NCBI GenBank assembly: GCA_035652815.1
Contig: DASRDB010000008.1
Location: 107,186-171,185, forward strand
Direction: 5' to 3'
From: DASRDB01 sp035652815
GTDB taxonomy: Bacteria; Chloroflexota; Ktedonobacteria; Ktedonobacterales; Ktedonobacteraceae
Length of the DNA stretch: 64,000 nucleotides
Shown: positions 23,486-31,851 of the stretch, in pieces
Layout of the letters: each line of letters begins with the position of its first letter
Position numbering within the stretch: position 1 is the stretch's first letter
Made by a program: the position numbers and the translations under genes
The notes under the pieces: generated by a model
Databases searched by the model: none
What the model was told of the DNA's origin: nothing
The model's input: the letters and a program-made list of their open reading frames with translations, nothing else

Positions 23486-24697
23486 ATGGTTATTCATCTA
23501 CCCGAGCAACAGCACAGCACAACCGAACATATTTCCGACCTGTTGGAAACCGTCGCGCTCTATCTTCATATTCCTTTTTGTCATATCCGCTGCTACTACT
23601 GCGATTTCAATACCTATGCCGGTATCCTGCCTCTACGCGAGCCATATGTCCGCGCTCTGATAGACGAAATTCTGCTGCGGGGAGAACTGGCGCGGCATAA
23701 TGGAGCGCCGAGACGCGCCCGCACGATCTTCTTTGGCGGCGGCACGCCCAGCCTGCTTTCGACCGGGCAAATCTCGCGCATTCTTGATGCCTGCCGCGAA
23801 GCCTTCGCACTGGACGAAGACGCCGAGATTACGCTGGAAGCCAATCCAGGCACACTCAGTCTGGCCTCGCTCGAGGGTCTGCGTGCAGCGGGCATCAACC
23901 GGCTGAGTATGGGCGCGCAGAGCTTTGACGCGAAGCTGTTGAAAACGCTCGGGCGCATTCATTCACCTGCCGAAATTTCGCAGGCCGTCTTTAACGCGCG
24001 CAAAGCCGGATTTCGCTCGCTCAACCTCGATTTCATGTTTGGGCTGCCAGGGCAGACCATGCAGCACTGGAAAGACACGCTCGATTCGGCTTTGGCTCTG
24101 CGTCCCGAGCATCTCTCGCTCTACTCCCTGATTATCGAGGAAGGGACGCCCTTCTTTACCTGGACGCAGGAAGGGCGCATTGTGCCTGGAGACGAAGACC
24201 TGTGCGCCGATATGTATGAGTACGCGGACGAACGCCTGCAGGACGAAGGCTACGAAAACTACGAAATCTCGAACTGGGCGCTGCCCGGCCACCAGAGCCG
24301 CCATAATCTGACCTACTGGCAAAACCTGCCTTATCTTGGCATGGGCGCGGGCGCGCACTCGTTCTATGCTCACAGGCGTTTTTCCAACGTGCTTGACCCG
24401 AATGACTACATACGGCGCGTCAAACAAGGTGAGCTACCAGAGGCCGAGAGCGAAACGGTGGAACGCGCCCAGGAGATGTCAGAAACCGCCTTCCTCGCGC
24501 TGCGCACAGCTCAGGGCCTGCATTTACCGACCTTTGAGCAGCGTTTCTCCGAGTCCTTTACTGAGTATGTAGGAGATCGCCTGCGCGTGGTAGACGAGGC
24601 GGGACTACTCGAATACGCCGGGGAGTGGTTACGTTTGAGCAAGCGCGGGCGTTTGTTAGGGAACGAAGTATTTATGCGCCTGCTGCCGGAAGCATAA
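23486..24697 (+). CDS. hemW: Radical SAM heme chaperone HemW (coproporphyrinogen III oxidase-like)
   Basis: 403 residues. The radical-SAM cluster motif is Cys32-x3-Cys36-x2-Cys39 in HIPFCHIRCYYCDF. Further family marks: FFGGGTPSLLS, EANPGTL, RLSMGAQSF, NLDFMFGLPGQ and YEISNWALPGHQSRHN. The short CX3CX2C without the extra upstream Cys and the HNxxYW element favour HemW, a heme carrier, over the true oxidase HemN. ATG at 23486; the start of recJ is 19 bp after the stop. Confidence 0.9.
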   Translation: MVIHLPEQQHSTTEHISDLLETVALYLHIPFCHIRCYYCDFNTYAGILPLREPYVRALIDEILLRGELARHNGAPRRARTIFFGGGTPSLLSTGQISRILDACREAFALDEDAEITLEANPGTLSLASLEGLRAAGINRLSMGAQSFDAKLLKTLGRIHSPAEISQAVFNARKAGFRSLNLDFMFGLPGQTMQHWKDTLDSALALRPEHLSLYSLIIEEGTPFFTWTQEGRIVPGDEDLCADMYEYADERLQDEGYENYEISNWALPGHQSRHNLTYWQNLPYLGMGAGAHSFYAHRRFSNVLDPNDYIRRVKQGELPEAESETVERAQEMSETAFLALRTAQGLHLPTFEQRFSESFTEYVGDRLRVVDEAGLLEYAGEWLRLSKRGRLLGNEVFMRLLPEA

Positions 24698-24716
24698 GTG
24701 GGAAAGGATACGCAAC

Positions 24717-26519
24717 GTGGAGATAGCTCTTTCACCGTCCTGGACTGTCTGCGCGCCATTGACGCGGGCAGAGTATGAACCGTTTCACGCCGCCGGTATC
24801 GAATACCTCCACGCTCAATTGCTCTATAATCGCGGCCTTAGAAGCCCGGAAGCCATGCACTCCTTTCTGGATGCGCGCCTCGATCAGATACCCGACCCCT
24901 TTGGCTTGATTGACATGCAACCCGCCGTCGAGCGCATTCGCAAGGCGCTGGCAAACGGCGAGCATATCACCGTCTTTGGCGATTTCGATGCCGATGGCGT
25001 CACCTCAGCCGCCCTCGTAACCCGCGTCTTGCGCTCGCTCAAGCAGCCGGACGCCATTGTGGACAGCTTCATTCCCCACCGCATTAATGATGCGCGTGGC
25101 GTCAGCAAGGACGCGCTGGACAGGCTGCATGGAGGGGGCACCTCGCTTATTATCACCACCGACTGCGGTAGTTCGGACGTGAACGAGGCCGAATACGCGC
25201 AAACACTGGGGCTGGATATCATCATTACCGACCATCACCATCCCCCAGAGCAATTGCCGCCGGTCTGTGCCATGATTAATCCCTGGCGTCCCGACTGCGC
25301 CTATGGCGAGCGCTACCTCTGCGGCGTTGGCATTGCTTTCAAGCTGGCTCAAGCCCTCTTACGCACCTACGGACGCGAAAACGAGGCCAGTAAACTACTC
25401 GACCTCGTCGCCATCGGCTCGGTCGGCGATGTTGCGCCGCTTTTAGGTGAAAATCATACCCTGGTGCGCCTGGGCCTGCGGGAATTGAATACGACGCGCA
25501 AGGCCGGTCTGAAGGCCCTTATTGCGGCGGCAGGTCTACAACAGGGCCGGATACGCGAGCGCGATATCTCTTATATGCTGGCCCCGCGCATCAATGCCGC
25601 CGGTCGCATGAAACACGCCAATATCGCCTTCCAGTTGCTTGTCACGGACAACGAACGCGAGGCTCGAGCCTACGCGCAGGAACTGGAAGAACTCAACCAG
25701 GCCCGCCAGCAGATCACTGAGGAACTGATGAAACTGGTGCGCGACCAGGCGCAGAGCCAGTCAAACGAGCAAATCGTGCTGGTCTACGGCGACAAGGAGC
25801 AATGGCCCGAAGGCATTATCGGGCTGGTCGCGGGCAGGCTTTCAGAGGAGATCAAACGGCCTGTTTTTGTGCTGAGCCAGGACGCAGAGACAAGCCGAGG
25901 CTCCGCCCGCAGCTACGGCGATTTCAACGTCATCGAGGCCCTGCGTCATCGCGCCGACCTCTTCGAGCGACACGGCGGTCATGCCCAGGCGGCGGGCTTC
26001 ACCATCGCCAACGCCAATATCGAAGAACTGCGCCGCCACCTGCAAGCCTGGAAGGGCCAGAACGGCACGCTTCCACCAACCCCCGAAGACGTGATCGAAG
26101 ACGCCGCCTCTTCCGCCCTGGCAGAAGTCGTCCTCGAACCCGGCACGATCTCGACCGACACGCGCAAGATCGATATGGTTATCACCAAACCCGAACTGAT
26201 TAACGCCGCCATGTACACCAGAATCAGCCTGCTCAGCCCCTACGGCGCAGGCAACCCCGAACCCACTTTCCGTATCGACGGCATGCGCCTCACCCGTCGC
26301 TGGCCGAGCGGCAACGAGGGCCGCAACATGCGCCTGCGCCTGCGCATCGGCGACGTCATCCTCAACGGCACCTATTTCCGCGCCGGTTCCCGCGTCGCCG
26401 AGTTCCCCGAGGGCACTAAGGTCAACGTCATCTTCTGCCTCGAACAAACGCTGAATCCCGTAGACTACGAGGGCAGGCAGGATGTATGGTTGAAGGTGGT
26501 CGATATGCAAAAGGCTTGA
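24717..26519 (+). CDS. recJ: Single-stranded-DNA-specific exonuclease RecJ
   Basis: 600 residues. 5'-3' ssDNA exonuclease of recombination and repair. Motifs: FGDFDADGVTSAALV (motif I), TTDCGSSD, ITDHHHPP (the DHH), NPWRPD and the DHHA1 GGHAQAAGF; the C-terminal OB-like domain has SPYGAGNPEPTF. GTG start at 24717 with GGAAAGGATACGCAAC upstream. The conserved core is complete, so it should be active. Probably co-transcribed with hemW. Confidence 0.95.
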   Translation: MEIALSPSWTVCAPLTRAEYEPFHAAGIEYLHAQLLYNRGLRSPEAMHSFLDARLDQIPDPFGLIDMQPAVERIRKALANGEHITVFGDFDADGVTSAALVTRVLRSLKQPDAIVDSFIPHRINDARGVSKDALDRLHGGGTSLIITTDCGSSDVNEAEYAQTLGLDIIITDHHHPPEQLPPVCAMINPWRPDCAYGERYLCGVGIAFKLAQALLRTYGRENEASKLLDLVAIGSVGDVAPLLGENHTLVRLGLRELNTTRKAGLKALIAAAGLQQGRIRERDISYMLAPRINAAGRMKHANIAFQLLVTDNEREARAYAQELEELNQARQQITEELMKLVRDQAQSQSNEQIVLVYGDKEQWPEGIIGLVAGRLSEEIKRPVFVLSQDAETSRGSARSYGDFNVIEALRHRADLFERHGGHAQAAGFTIANANIEELRRHLQAWKGQNGTLPPTPEDVIEDAASSALAEVVLEPGTISTDTRKIDMVITKPELINAAMYTRISLLSPYGAGNPEPTFRIDGMRLTRRWPSGNEGRNMRLRLRIGDVILNGTYFRAGSRVAEFPEGTKVNVIFCLEQTLNPVDYEGRQDVWLKVVDMQKA

Positions 26520-26555
26520 AATACACGACGGAAGCCACCCCACGCCTGGGCGGCC

Positions 26556-26629
26556 GGAAGCCGCCCGCAAGGGAATGGCTCTACAAGCCACGCCGTATGG
26601 TAGAGCCAGCCTCTTGCGGGTAGCTTCCC
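26556..26629. repeat. Family A hairpin, copy 2
   Basis: GGAAGCCGCCCGCAAGGGAA followed by TGGCTCTACA pairs imperfectly with TGGTAGAGCCAGCCTCTTGC and GGGTAGCTTCC. Same core as 2024-2102. It lies between the convergent recJ and GntR genes; the rest of 26520-26769 has no gene. Confidence 0.75.
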
Positions 26630-26769
26630 TTACCCTGCACAAAGGCCAGACACCTTCACGAAACACGCCGGACTTGATTTTTGGGACCACCATATACTCC
26701 ATCTGCAGGCAGAGCATACACGCTATCATGCATAATTCTGTTGTCTGGATTTCTGCTACAATCTACCGC

Positions 26770-27576
26770 TCACCGTCCGCCCTCAAACTGCTCCTCAAAT
26801 ACAGGCCGGAACTCGTTGATGGTGGAGTTTCTGGCGGCATCATCGTGCCTGCGCAACATGACGCGGTATTGCACGCGGTCGGGCCGGTAGTAGCGGTCCT
26901 GAACATAAACCGGTTCGTCTCCGGTCGTGTAGGAGATGCGTTGAATGAGCAAGAGCGCGGCTCCAGGAGAGATATCCAGCAAATCAGCCTGCCGTTTATC
27001 AGCAGTGGTGGCCGTGATCGAGAAAGCCCCGGAAATCACCGGGATGCTATAGCGGGTCTCCAGAATATGATAGATGGTTTCTTCGGCCAGATTCATGCCT
27101 GTCAGCAACTCGCCGAAACGCAGGGGCAGCCAGGTGGTATCGAAAGCGATGGGCCGCCCGTTAGCCAGCCGCAGCCGGTCCACGCGCACTACCTCCGTTC
27201 CCTCCTTCAGATGCAATGCTCGCACAACAGCAGGAGTGGCCTGCTCGTGTACACATACCAGCACGCGCGAGGACGGATTCTGCCCCGCCTGCTGCATATC
27301 CTCCATAAAGTCGGTCAGGCGAACCAGTTCCTGCTCTATGCGCCGCTCGGCTACATATGTTCCCTTGCCATGCCTGCGCAGGATCAGTTCTTCGGCCTCC
27401 AACTCATCAAGCGCCTGGCGAACGGTAATGCGGCTCACGCCATACTCGCGCATCAGTTCTGGCTCCGAGGGAAGGCGATCTCCCGGCTTATACACGCCCC
27501 GCTCGATTTCATTTCGCAGGACCTCTTTCAACTGGTGATATAAAGGCACAGGACCCGCATTCAGACGTTGCGCCAT
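26770..27576 (-). CDS. GntR-family transcriptional regulator (HutC/UTRA subfamily)
   Basis: 268 residues. An N-terminal winged helix (PLYHQLKEVLRNEIERGVYK, GDRLPSEPELMREYGVSRIT, VRQALDELEAEELI, GKGTYVAE) is followed by a UTRA ligand domain of about 160 residues. HutC-type regulators bind small effectors such as sugar phosphates or amino-acid derivatives. Divergent from the persulfide dioxygenase gene, with a palindrome at 27656 in the shared region, so it may control itself, that operon, or both. The effector is unknown. Confidence 0.92.
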   Translation of the reverse strand: MAQRLNAGPVPLYHQLKEVLRNEIERGVYKPGDRLPSEPELMREYGVSRITVRQALDELEAEELILRRHGKGTYVAERRIEQELVRLTDFMEDMQQAGQNPSSRVLVCVHEQATPAVVRALHLKEGTEVVRVDRLRLANGRPIAFDTTWLPLRFGELLTGMNLAEETIYHILETRYSIPVISGAFSITATTADKRQADLLDISPGAALLLIQRISYTTGDEPVYVQDRYYRPDRVQYRVMLRRHDDAARNSTINEFRPVFEEQFEGGR

Positions 27577-27655
27577 ATTATCTCTCCTTCGTACATGTTC
27601 TCATTGTTCCTTGCATTGCGATAATATCACAATTTCGTCACAAAACAGAACTTGT

Positions 27656-27669
27656 CATAACTTGTTATG
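27656..27669. promoter_or_regulatory. Operator-like palindrome
   Basis: CATAACTTGTTATG, a 6-bp inverted repeat with a 2-bp centre, with a further half-site CGTTATG 2 bp on. It lies just upstream of the -35 box of the divergent promoter and is a candidate site for the GntR regulator. Confidence 0.5.
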
Positions 27670-27677
27670 TCGTTATG

Positions 27678-27706
27678 TTGACTTTTATCAATAACTCTAT
27701 TATACT
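27678..27706 (+). promoter_or_regulatory. Promoter of the persulfide dioxygenase-rhodanese operon
   Basis: TTGACT (27678-27683) and TATACT (27701-27706) with a 17-bp spacer, about 100 bp before the start codon. Confidence 0.8.
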
Positions 27707-27805
27707 TAAGCCAGAGCCTCTAGAACAGTGTAGTGAGTCAGTTGTGTCATAGATAGGTGTCCGCTTCGTCCAGGTCAATGCAACGAAGCGGGCAGGAGAT
27801 AAGGC

Positions 27806-29242
27806 ATGAAAATTGAACAGTTCTTTCTTGAAGGATTGGGCCACCAGTCCTACTTCATAGCGGAAGAAAAGAGCGGCGTGGCAGCCGTTGTCGACCCCCG
27901 GCGCGATGTTGATGTCTACCTTGAAGCCGCCAGCCGGGCGAATATGCCAATTTCATATGTATTGGAAACGCATGTTCATAATGACTACGTGAGCGGCGGG
28001 CGCGAACTGGCCGCGAAAACAGGGGCGAAGATTATCGCTGGCGAAATCGACCCCCTGGTATACGCCGATCGTTCCGTTCGCGAGGGAGACGCCATTGCCC
28101 TCGGAAAAGCACGGTTCCAGGTATTGCACACGCCGGGTCACACGCCGGAGCATGTCAGCTATCTGCTGTTCGAGCCAGGAAACGAAACGCCCTCCTCGCT
28201 CTTTAGCGGTGGGAGCATGCTGGTTGGCAATGCCGGGCGCACAGACCTGTTGGGGCCAGCACACACGCTTACCCTTACAAAACAGCAATATGCCACGCTC
28301 AGGCGACTGCTCGATACACTTCCGGGGCAGGTGCGCGTCTATCCGACGCATGGAGCCGGTTCGTTCTGCATGTCTACCACGGCATCCCCTGCGCGCACAA
28401 CCACCATCGCCCAGGAGCGTTTGACGAGTCCCGCCGCGTTGGCAAAGGACGAGGAAGATTTTATTCGCAGGCAAATGGCCGGATACATTGCCTATCCTAC
28501 ATACTACAAGTACATGCACGACGCCAACAAATATGGGCATCCCGTCCTGGGGTCGCTGCCCGTTCCTCCGGCCCTCTCCATCCCAACTGTGCGCGAGCAA
28601 CTGGCGCAGGGCATGCCCTTGATCGATGGGCGCGCGCGAGAGAAATTTGCGCGAGAACACATCCCCGGCTCGCTCAATATTGAACTCGACAGCCAGTTCA
28701 GCACCTATATCGGCTGGTTACTGCCATACAATACGCCCTTGATGATCCTGGTCGAAGATGAAGAGGGCCGCCGCGAGGCCGTCGTGCAACTGATCCGCAT
28801 CGGCTGGGATGATATTCATGGCTTCGTGGATGGCGGCATCTCCTCCTGGAAGGCCGCAGCTTTGCCAACCGAGCAATTTGAAATGATCGATGTTGACACG
28901 CTGTATAAACGCTGGTCGCAGCGCACCAATCTTACTGTGATCGATGTGCGCAGGGATGACGAGTGGAAAGAGGGACATATTCCAGATGCCCTGCACCTGC
29001 ATATCGGCGACCTGCCGCAGCATCTCGACGAAGTGCCACGCAACCAGCCCGTCGCGGTCATCTGCCGCACCGGACACCGGGCTGAGATGGCGGCCAGTAT
29101 CATTGTTGCCACCGGAAGGGAGGTCATTGTGGTCGGTGGAGGCGGAGTGCCGGATTGGGCTGAGCGTGGCTATCCCATAACAACTGAGGATATCACCCCG
29201 CATGCCGCGCATCACGAGCATGCAACGCATGCTCATCCATAG
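27806..29242 (+). CDS. Persulfide dioxygenase-like metallo-beta-lactamase fused to two rhodanese domains
   Basis: 478 residues. The MBL domain (about 1-240) carries ETHVHNDYVSG (His56, His58, Asp60) and HTPGHTPEH (His112 region), the ETHE1-type iron site; these enzymes oxidise glutathione or low-molecular-weight persulfide to sulfite. The first rhodanese domain (about 260-345) has VEDEEGRR where the catalytic Cys loop should be and is probably inactive. The second (about 365-465) has the active loop VICRTGHRAEMA. A His-rich tail ends the protein. Followed 37 bp later by a TauE exporter that could remove the sulfite formed. Confidence 0.92.
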   Translation: MKIEQFFLEGLGHQSYFIAEEKSGVAAVVDPRRDVDVYLEAASRANMPISYVLETHVHNDYVSGGRELAAKTGAKIIAGEIDPLVYADRSVREGDAIALGKARFQVLHTPGHTPEHVSYLLFEPGNETPSSLFSGGSMLVGNAGRTDLLGPAHTLTLTKQQYATLRRLLDTLPGQVRVYPTHGAGSFCMSTTASPARTTTIAQERLTSPAALAKDEEDFIRRQMAGYIAYPTYYKYMHDANKYGHPVLGSLPVPPALSIPTVREQLAQGMPLIDGRAREKFAREHIPGSLNIELDSQFSTYIGWLLPYNTPLMILVEDEEGRREAVVQLIRIGWDDIHGFVDGGISSWKAAALPTEQFEMIDVDTLYKRWSQRTNLTVIDVRRDDEWKEGHIPDALHLHIGDLPQHLDEVPRNQPVAVICRTGHRAEMAASIIVATGREVIVVGGGGVPDWAERGYPITTEDITPHAAHHEHATHAHP

Positions 29243-29279
29243 TTATGAACAACCGTAAGCTACTTAAAGGGCGAATGTA

Positions 29280-30071
29280 ATGGAATTGCTCACCTTGCTC
29301 CAGCAGGTACTGGCCGTTTTCTCAGGCATACTGGTTGGCTTCACTTTGGGGCTGATCGGAGGCGGCGGCTCGATTCTGGCGGTGCCGCTGCTCCTCTACG
29401 TGGTCGGCTACCATAATCCCCACGTGGTGATTGGCACAACGGCGCTCGCTGTTGCCCTGACCGCCTATATCAACCTGATACCGCACTGGCGGATTGGCAA
29501 TGTGCGATGGCTGCCCGCCATCGCCTTCGCCATCCCTGGCGTGGTGGGAGCGGCAGTCGGCGCGGAGCTTGGCAAAATCGTTCCCGGCAAACAACTGCTC
29601 TTTCTCTTTGCCCTGCTCATGATTGGCGTGGCTATTACCATGCTGCGCCCGGCGAAGTCCACCAGGCCCAAATCTGCTCCTACGGGCCGGAAGATGATCG
29701 CCAGAACCACCCCGGTCGGTTTCCTGGTCGGCGCACTCTCGGGCTTTTTTGGCATCGGCGGCGGCTTCCTGATTGTGCCCGGGCTGATGTTTGCAACGGG
29801 CATGCCGCTTCTGAATGCCATAGGCACCTCGTTGTTCTCGGTCGGCATGTTCGGCACAACTACTGCTCTCTCGTATGCCTTCTCAGGCCTCATCAACTGG
29901 GTCATCGCGCTTGAATATGTTGCTGGCGGCGTACTGGGCGGCCTGGGCGGCGCGCGGCTGGCAACACGCCTCGGCAAGCAGAAAAAGACGCTCTCACGCG
30001 TCTTCGCGGGTGTGATCCTGGCAGTTGCCATATATATGCTTTATGTCAATTTTACAGCGATACATTTATAG
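29280..30071 (+). CDS. TauE/SafE-family sulfite exporter-like permease
   Basis: 263 residues, about eight membrane helices, with the two TSUP repeats starting GLIGGGGSILAVPLLLYV and GFFGIGGGFLIVPGLM. The family moves sulfite, sulfoacetate or related organosulfur anions. Placed directly after the persulfide dioxygenase, so export of sulfite is the most likely role here. ATG at 29280 with AAAGGGCGAATGTA upstream, a modest ribosome binding site. Confidence 0.9.
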   Translation: MELLTLLQQVLAVFSGILVGFTLGLIGGGGSILAVPLLLYVVGYHNPHVVIGTTALAVALTAYINLIPHWRIGNVRWLPAIAFAIPGVVGAAVGAELGKIVPGKQLLFLFALLMIGVAITMLRPAKSTRPKSAPTGRKMIARTTPVGFLVGALSGFFGIGGGFLIVPGLMFATGMPLLNAIGTSLFSVGMFGTTTALSYAFSGLINWVIALEYVAGGVLGGLGGARLATRLGKQKKTLSRVFAGVILAVAIYMLYVNFTAIHL

Positions 30072-30115
30072 GCAACAGGGAAATCAGTCCCTGTTAAGGT
30101 GAAAGGAGGGCGTCT

Positions 30116-30832
30116 ATGAGTTATGATGCCCTGGTCATCTCCGCTCATCCTGACGATGCCGAATCTCAAATGGGTGGCACGCTAGCCAAACTGTCAGATG
30201 AGGGAATGCGTATTCTGCTGGTTGATCTGACAGATGGCGAACCGACGGAGTTTGCCGAAGCGGGCGCGCGCGCTCTGCAGGCAGACGAAGCGGCTCGCAT
30301 TCTCGGCGTAGAGCGGTTGACGCTCGGCCTGCAAGACCGCTTCCTGGACGACACCATGAACACGCGGCTCCGGCTGGCCCGGTTGATCCGCGAACACCGC
30401 CCGCGCATCGTCTTTGGCACGGGCGAGGCCTGCGTCCATCCCGACCACGCCGCTATGGTTGGATTGACACGCGCCGCCGTTTTCCTGGCGCGATTGGGCC
30501 AGTGGGAGCGCGTGCCGGGCGGCGAATTACTGGCCGATCAGGACCCCTGGATCGTGAATCGTCTCTTCTTCCCGCACTGCAAAATGGAGCCGCCCTGGAG
30601 CGAGTTCGCCTTCGCGGTTGATGTGAGCGATGTCTATGAGCGCAAACGGCAGGCACTCGCTGTTTACCAGTCGATCTTTCGCCCCAAAGATGATCGCCTG
30701 CTGGCTCTCTACGAGGCCGAGGATCACTACTACGGGCGCATGCTGGGCGTGGCGTATGCCGAGATTTATCGCAGCGCAGCCCCTTTGCTGGTGGATACGC
30801 CCACCGTTTTTCGCCCTGCGCCTCATGGATAG
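30116..30832 (+). CDS. PIG-L/LmbE-family deacetylase (BshB-like)
   Basis: 238 residues. Zinc site elements SAHPDDAESQMGG and CVHPDHAAM. The first strands and LVDLTDGEPTEFAEAGARAL match bacillithiol-type N-acetylglucosaminyl-malate deacetylases (BshB1) more closely than MshB, though the family is broad. The AAAGGAGGGCGTCT ribosome binding site is strong. In this sulfur block a role in making a low-molecular-weight thiol, which would carry the persulfide, is attractive but is inference; no bshA or bshC is in the window. Confidence 0.85.
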   Translation: MSYDALVISAHPDDAESQMGGTLAKLSDEGMRILLVDLTDGEPTEFAEAGARALQADEAARILGVERLTLGLQDRFLDDTMNTRLRLARLIREHRPRIVFGTGEACVHPDHAAMVGLTRAAVFLARLGQWERVPGGELLADQDPWIVNRLFFPHCKMEPPWSEFAFAVDVSDVYERKRQALAVYQSIFRPKDDRLLALYEAEDHYYGRMLGVAYAEIYRSAAPLLVDTPTVFRPAPHG

Positions 30833-30914
30833 TTCCTCTGACAAACGTTTCAGAAAACGATACGGCATATTGTAGGGAGGCGATGATGAACGTTGACAAA
30901 ATAAGGGGGAGACG

Positions 30915-30950
30915 TTTGTAGGGGACGCGATGAAGCGCGTCCCCTACAAA
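30915..30950. repeat. Family C short palindrome
   Basis: TTTGTAGGGGACGCG (30915-30929) pairs perfectly with CGCGTCCCCTACAAA (30936-30950) around ATGAAG. Its sequence is essentially the two ends of the family B element joined (GACGCGATGA / CGCGTCCCTACA), like an internally deleted copy. The rest of 30833-31100 shows no gene. Confidence 0.8.
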
Positions 30951-31100
30951 AACCCCGGCAGGCGCGGTTGTGACAGGATCGTGACCATTAAGCCTTGCTA
31001 CCGGTGAGCAGGAAGATATAGACTGAACAGAGAAGACACGCTGTAAGGTGAAAGACTATTGTACCTGGCATATGCCATAAATGGAAAGGAGGGAAAACAG

Positions 31101-31790
31101 ATGGCATTGATCTCACAGGAAGATCGACAAACTCTGCAAACGCTCTTTGAGCAGGAACTCCAGGATGATGTAAACATTACCTACTTCACCCAGCGCGAGT
31201 CCGTGCTGATTGTTCCCGGCCAGGAGTGCGCGTACTGTAAGGAGACGCGCGAATTGCTGGAGGAATTGACCGATATCTCGGACAAACTTCACCTGACCAT
31301 CAAAGATTTCGTCCATGATGAGCAGGAGGCGCAGAATCTTGGCATTACGCGCATTCCTGCGTTCGTCTTGCAGGGTCATACGAAAGGTTCGGTGCGCTAC
31401 TTCGGCATCCCGGCGGGCTACGAGTTCTCCACCCTGATCGAAGATCTCATCGATGTCTCCAAAGGCACCACCAGCCTGAGCGAAAAAACCCGCGAGGCCC
31501 TGGCAACGGTCGATCAGGATATCCATATCCAGGTGTTCGTCACTCCTACCTGACCCTACTGTCCGCGTGCGGCCAGGTTGGCCCACAAGCTAGCAATCGA
31601 AAACGAGCATATCACCGCTGATGTGGTCGAAGTCTCCGAGTTCATCGATGTGGCACAGCTCTACCGGGTGCAGGGCGTTCCCAAAACGGTAGTGAACGAC
31701 CGCGTCGAGATTGTAGGCGCGGTACCTGAACCTCGCTTCGTACAGCAGGTCTTAGAGGCGCTGGATAAGGGGAAAAATAAGCCCGCATAG
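31101..31790 (+). CDS. Two-domain glutaredoxin-like protein disulfide oxidoreductase, candidate selenoprotein (in-frame TGA at 31551)
   Basis: Read through one in-frame TGA this is 229 residues, the normal length of the PDO family of paired thioredoxin folds. ATG at 31101 with GGAAAGGAGGGAAAACAG upstream. Domain 1 holds Cys43-Ala-Tyr-Cys46 (GQECAYCKET). Domain 2 reads QVFVTPT-TGA-PYCPRAARL, so the TGA (codon 151) replaces the first Cys of the expected CPYC site, with Cys154 kept. The frame then runs 79 codons to TAG with normal fold features (DVVEVSEF, cis-Pro loop VQGVPKTVV). A hairpin with loop GGT starts 22 nt after the TGA. Selenocysteine is the favoured reading; a nonsense mutation or sequencing error is the alternative. 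No sel genes are in the window. Confidence 0.75.
31565..31590 (+). promoter_or_regulatory. Candidate bacterial SECIS hairpin
   Basis: GTG-(C)-GGCCA (31567-31575) pairs with TGGCC-CAC (31579-31586) around the apical loop GGT (31576-31578). The loop begins 22 nt after the TGA. Bacterial SECIS elements are small stem-loops with a G among the first loop bases, lying about 16-37 nt downstream of the UGA; this one meets those limits. Function is inferred. Confidence 0.6.
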
Positions 31791-31795
31791 AAAGC

Positions 31796-31831
31796 AAAGG
31801 GCCTATGATTGATGTTCATAGGCCCTTCATT
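31796..31831. terminator. Bidirectional terminator
   Basis: AGGGCCTATGA (31798-31808) pairs with TCATAGGCCCT (31816-31826), followed by TTCATTT. It separates the convergent oxidoreductase and rhodanese genes. Confidence 0.75.
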
Positions 31832-31851
31832 TATCTCCTGATTTTAGCAGC

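Noticed and set aside
25842..26729. Long minus-strand ORF of 295 codons
   Set aside because: It runs antisense to recJ, whose motifs are complete; the predicted protein has no recognisable features and no ribosome binding site.
26575..27543. Plus-strand ORF of 322 codons
   Set aside because: Antisense to the GntR regulator, which has a clear winged-helix and UTRA domain.
31059..31553. Annotating the glutaredoxin-like region as two separate short genes (31059-31553 and 31578-31790)
   Set aside because: Both pieces are in the same frame, the join restores a CPYC-type active site, and the second piece has no ribosome binding site of its own.
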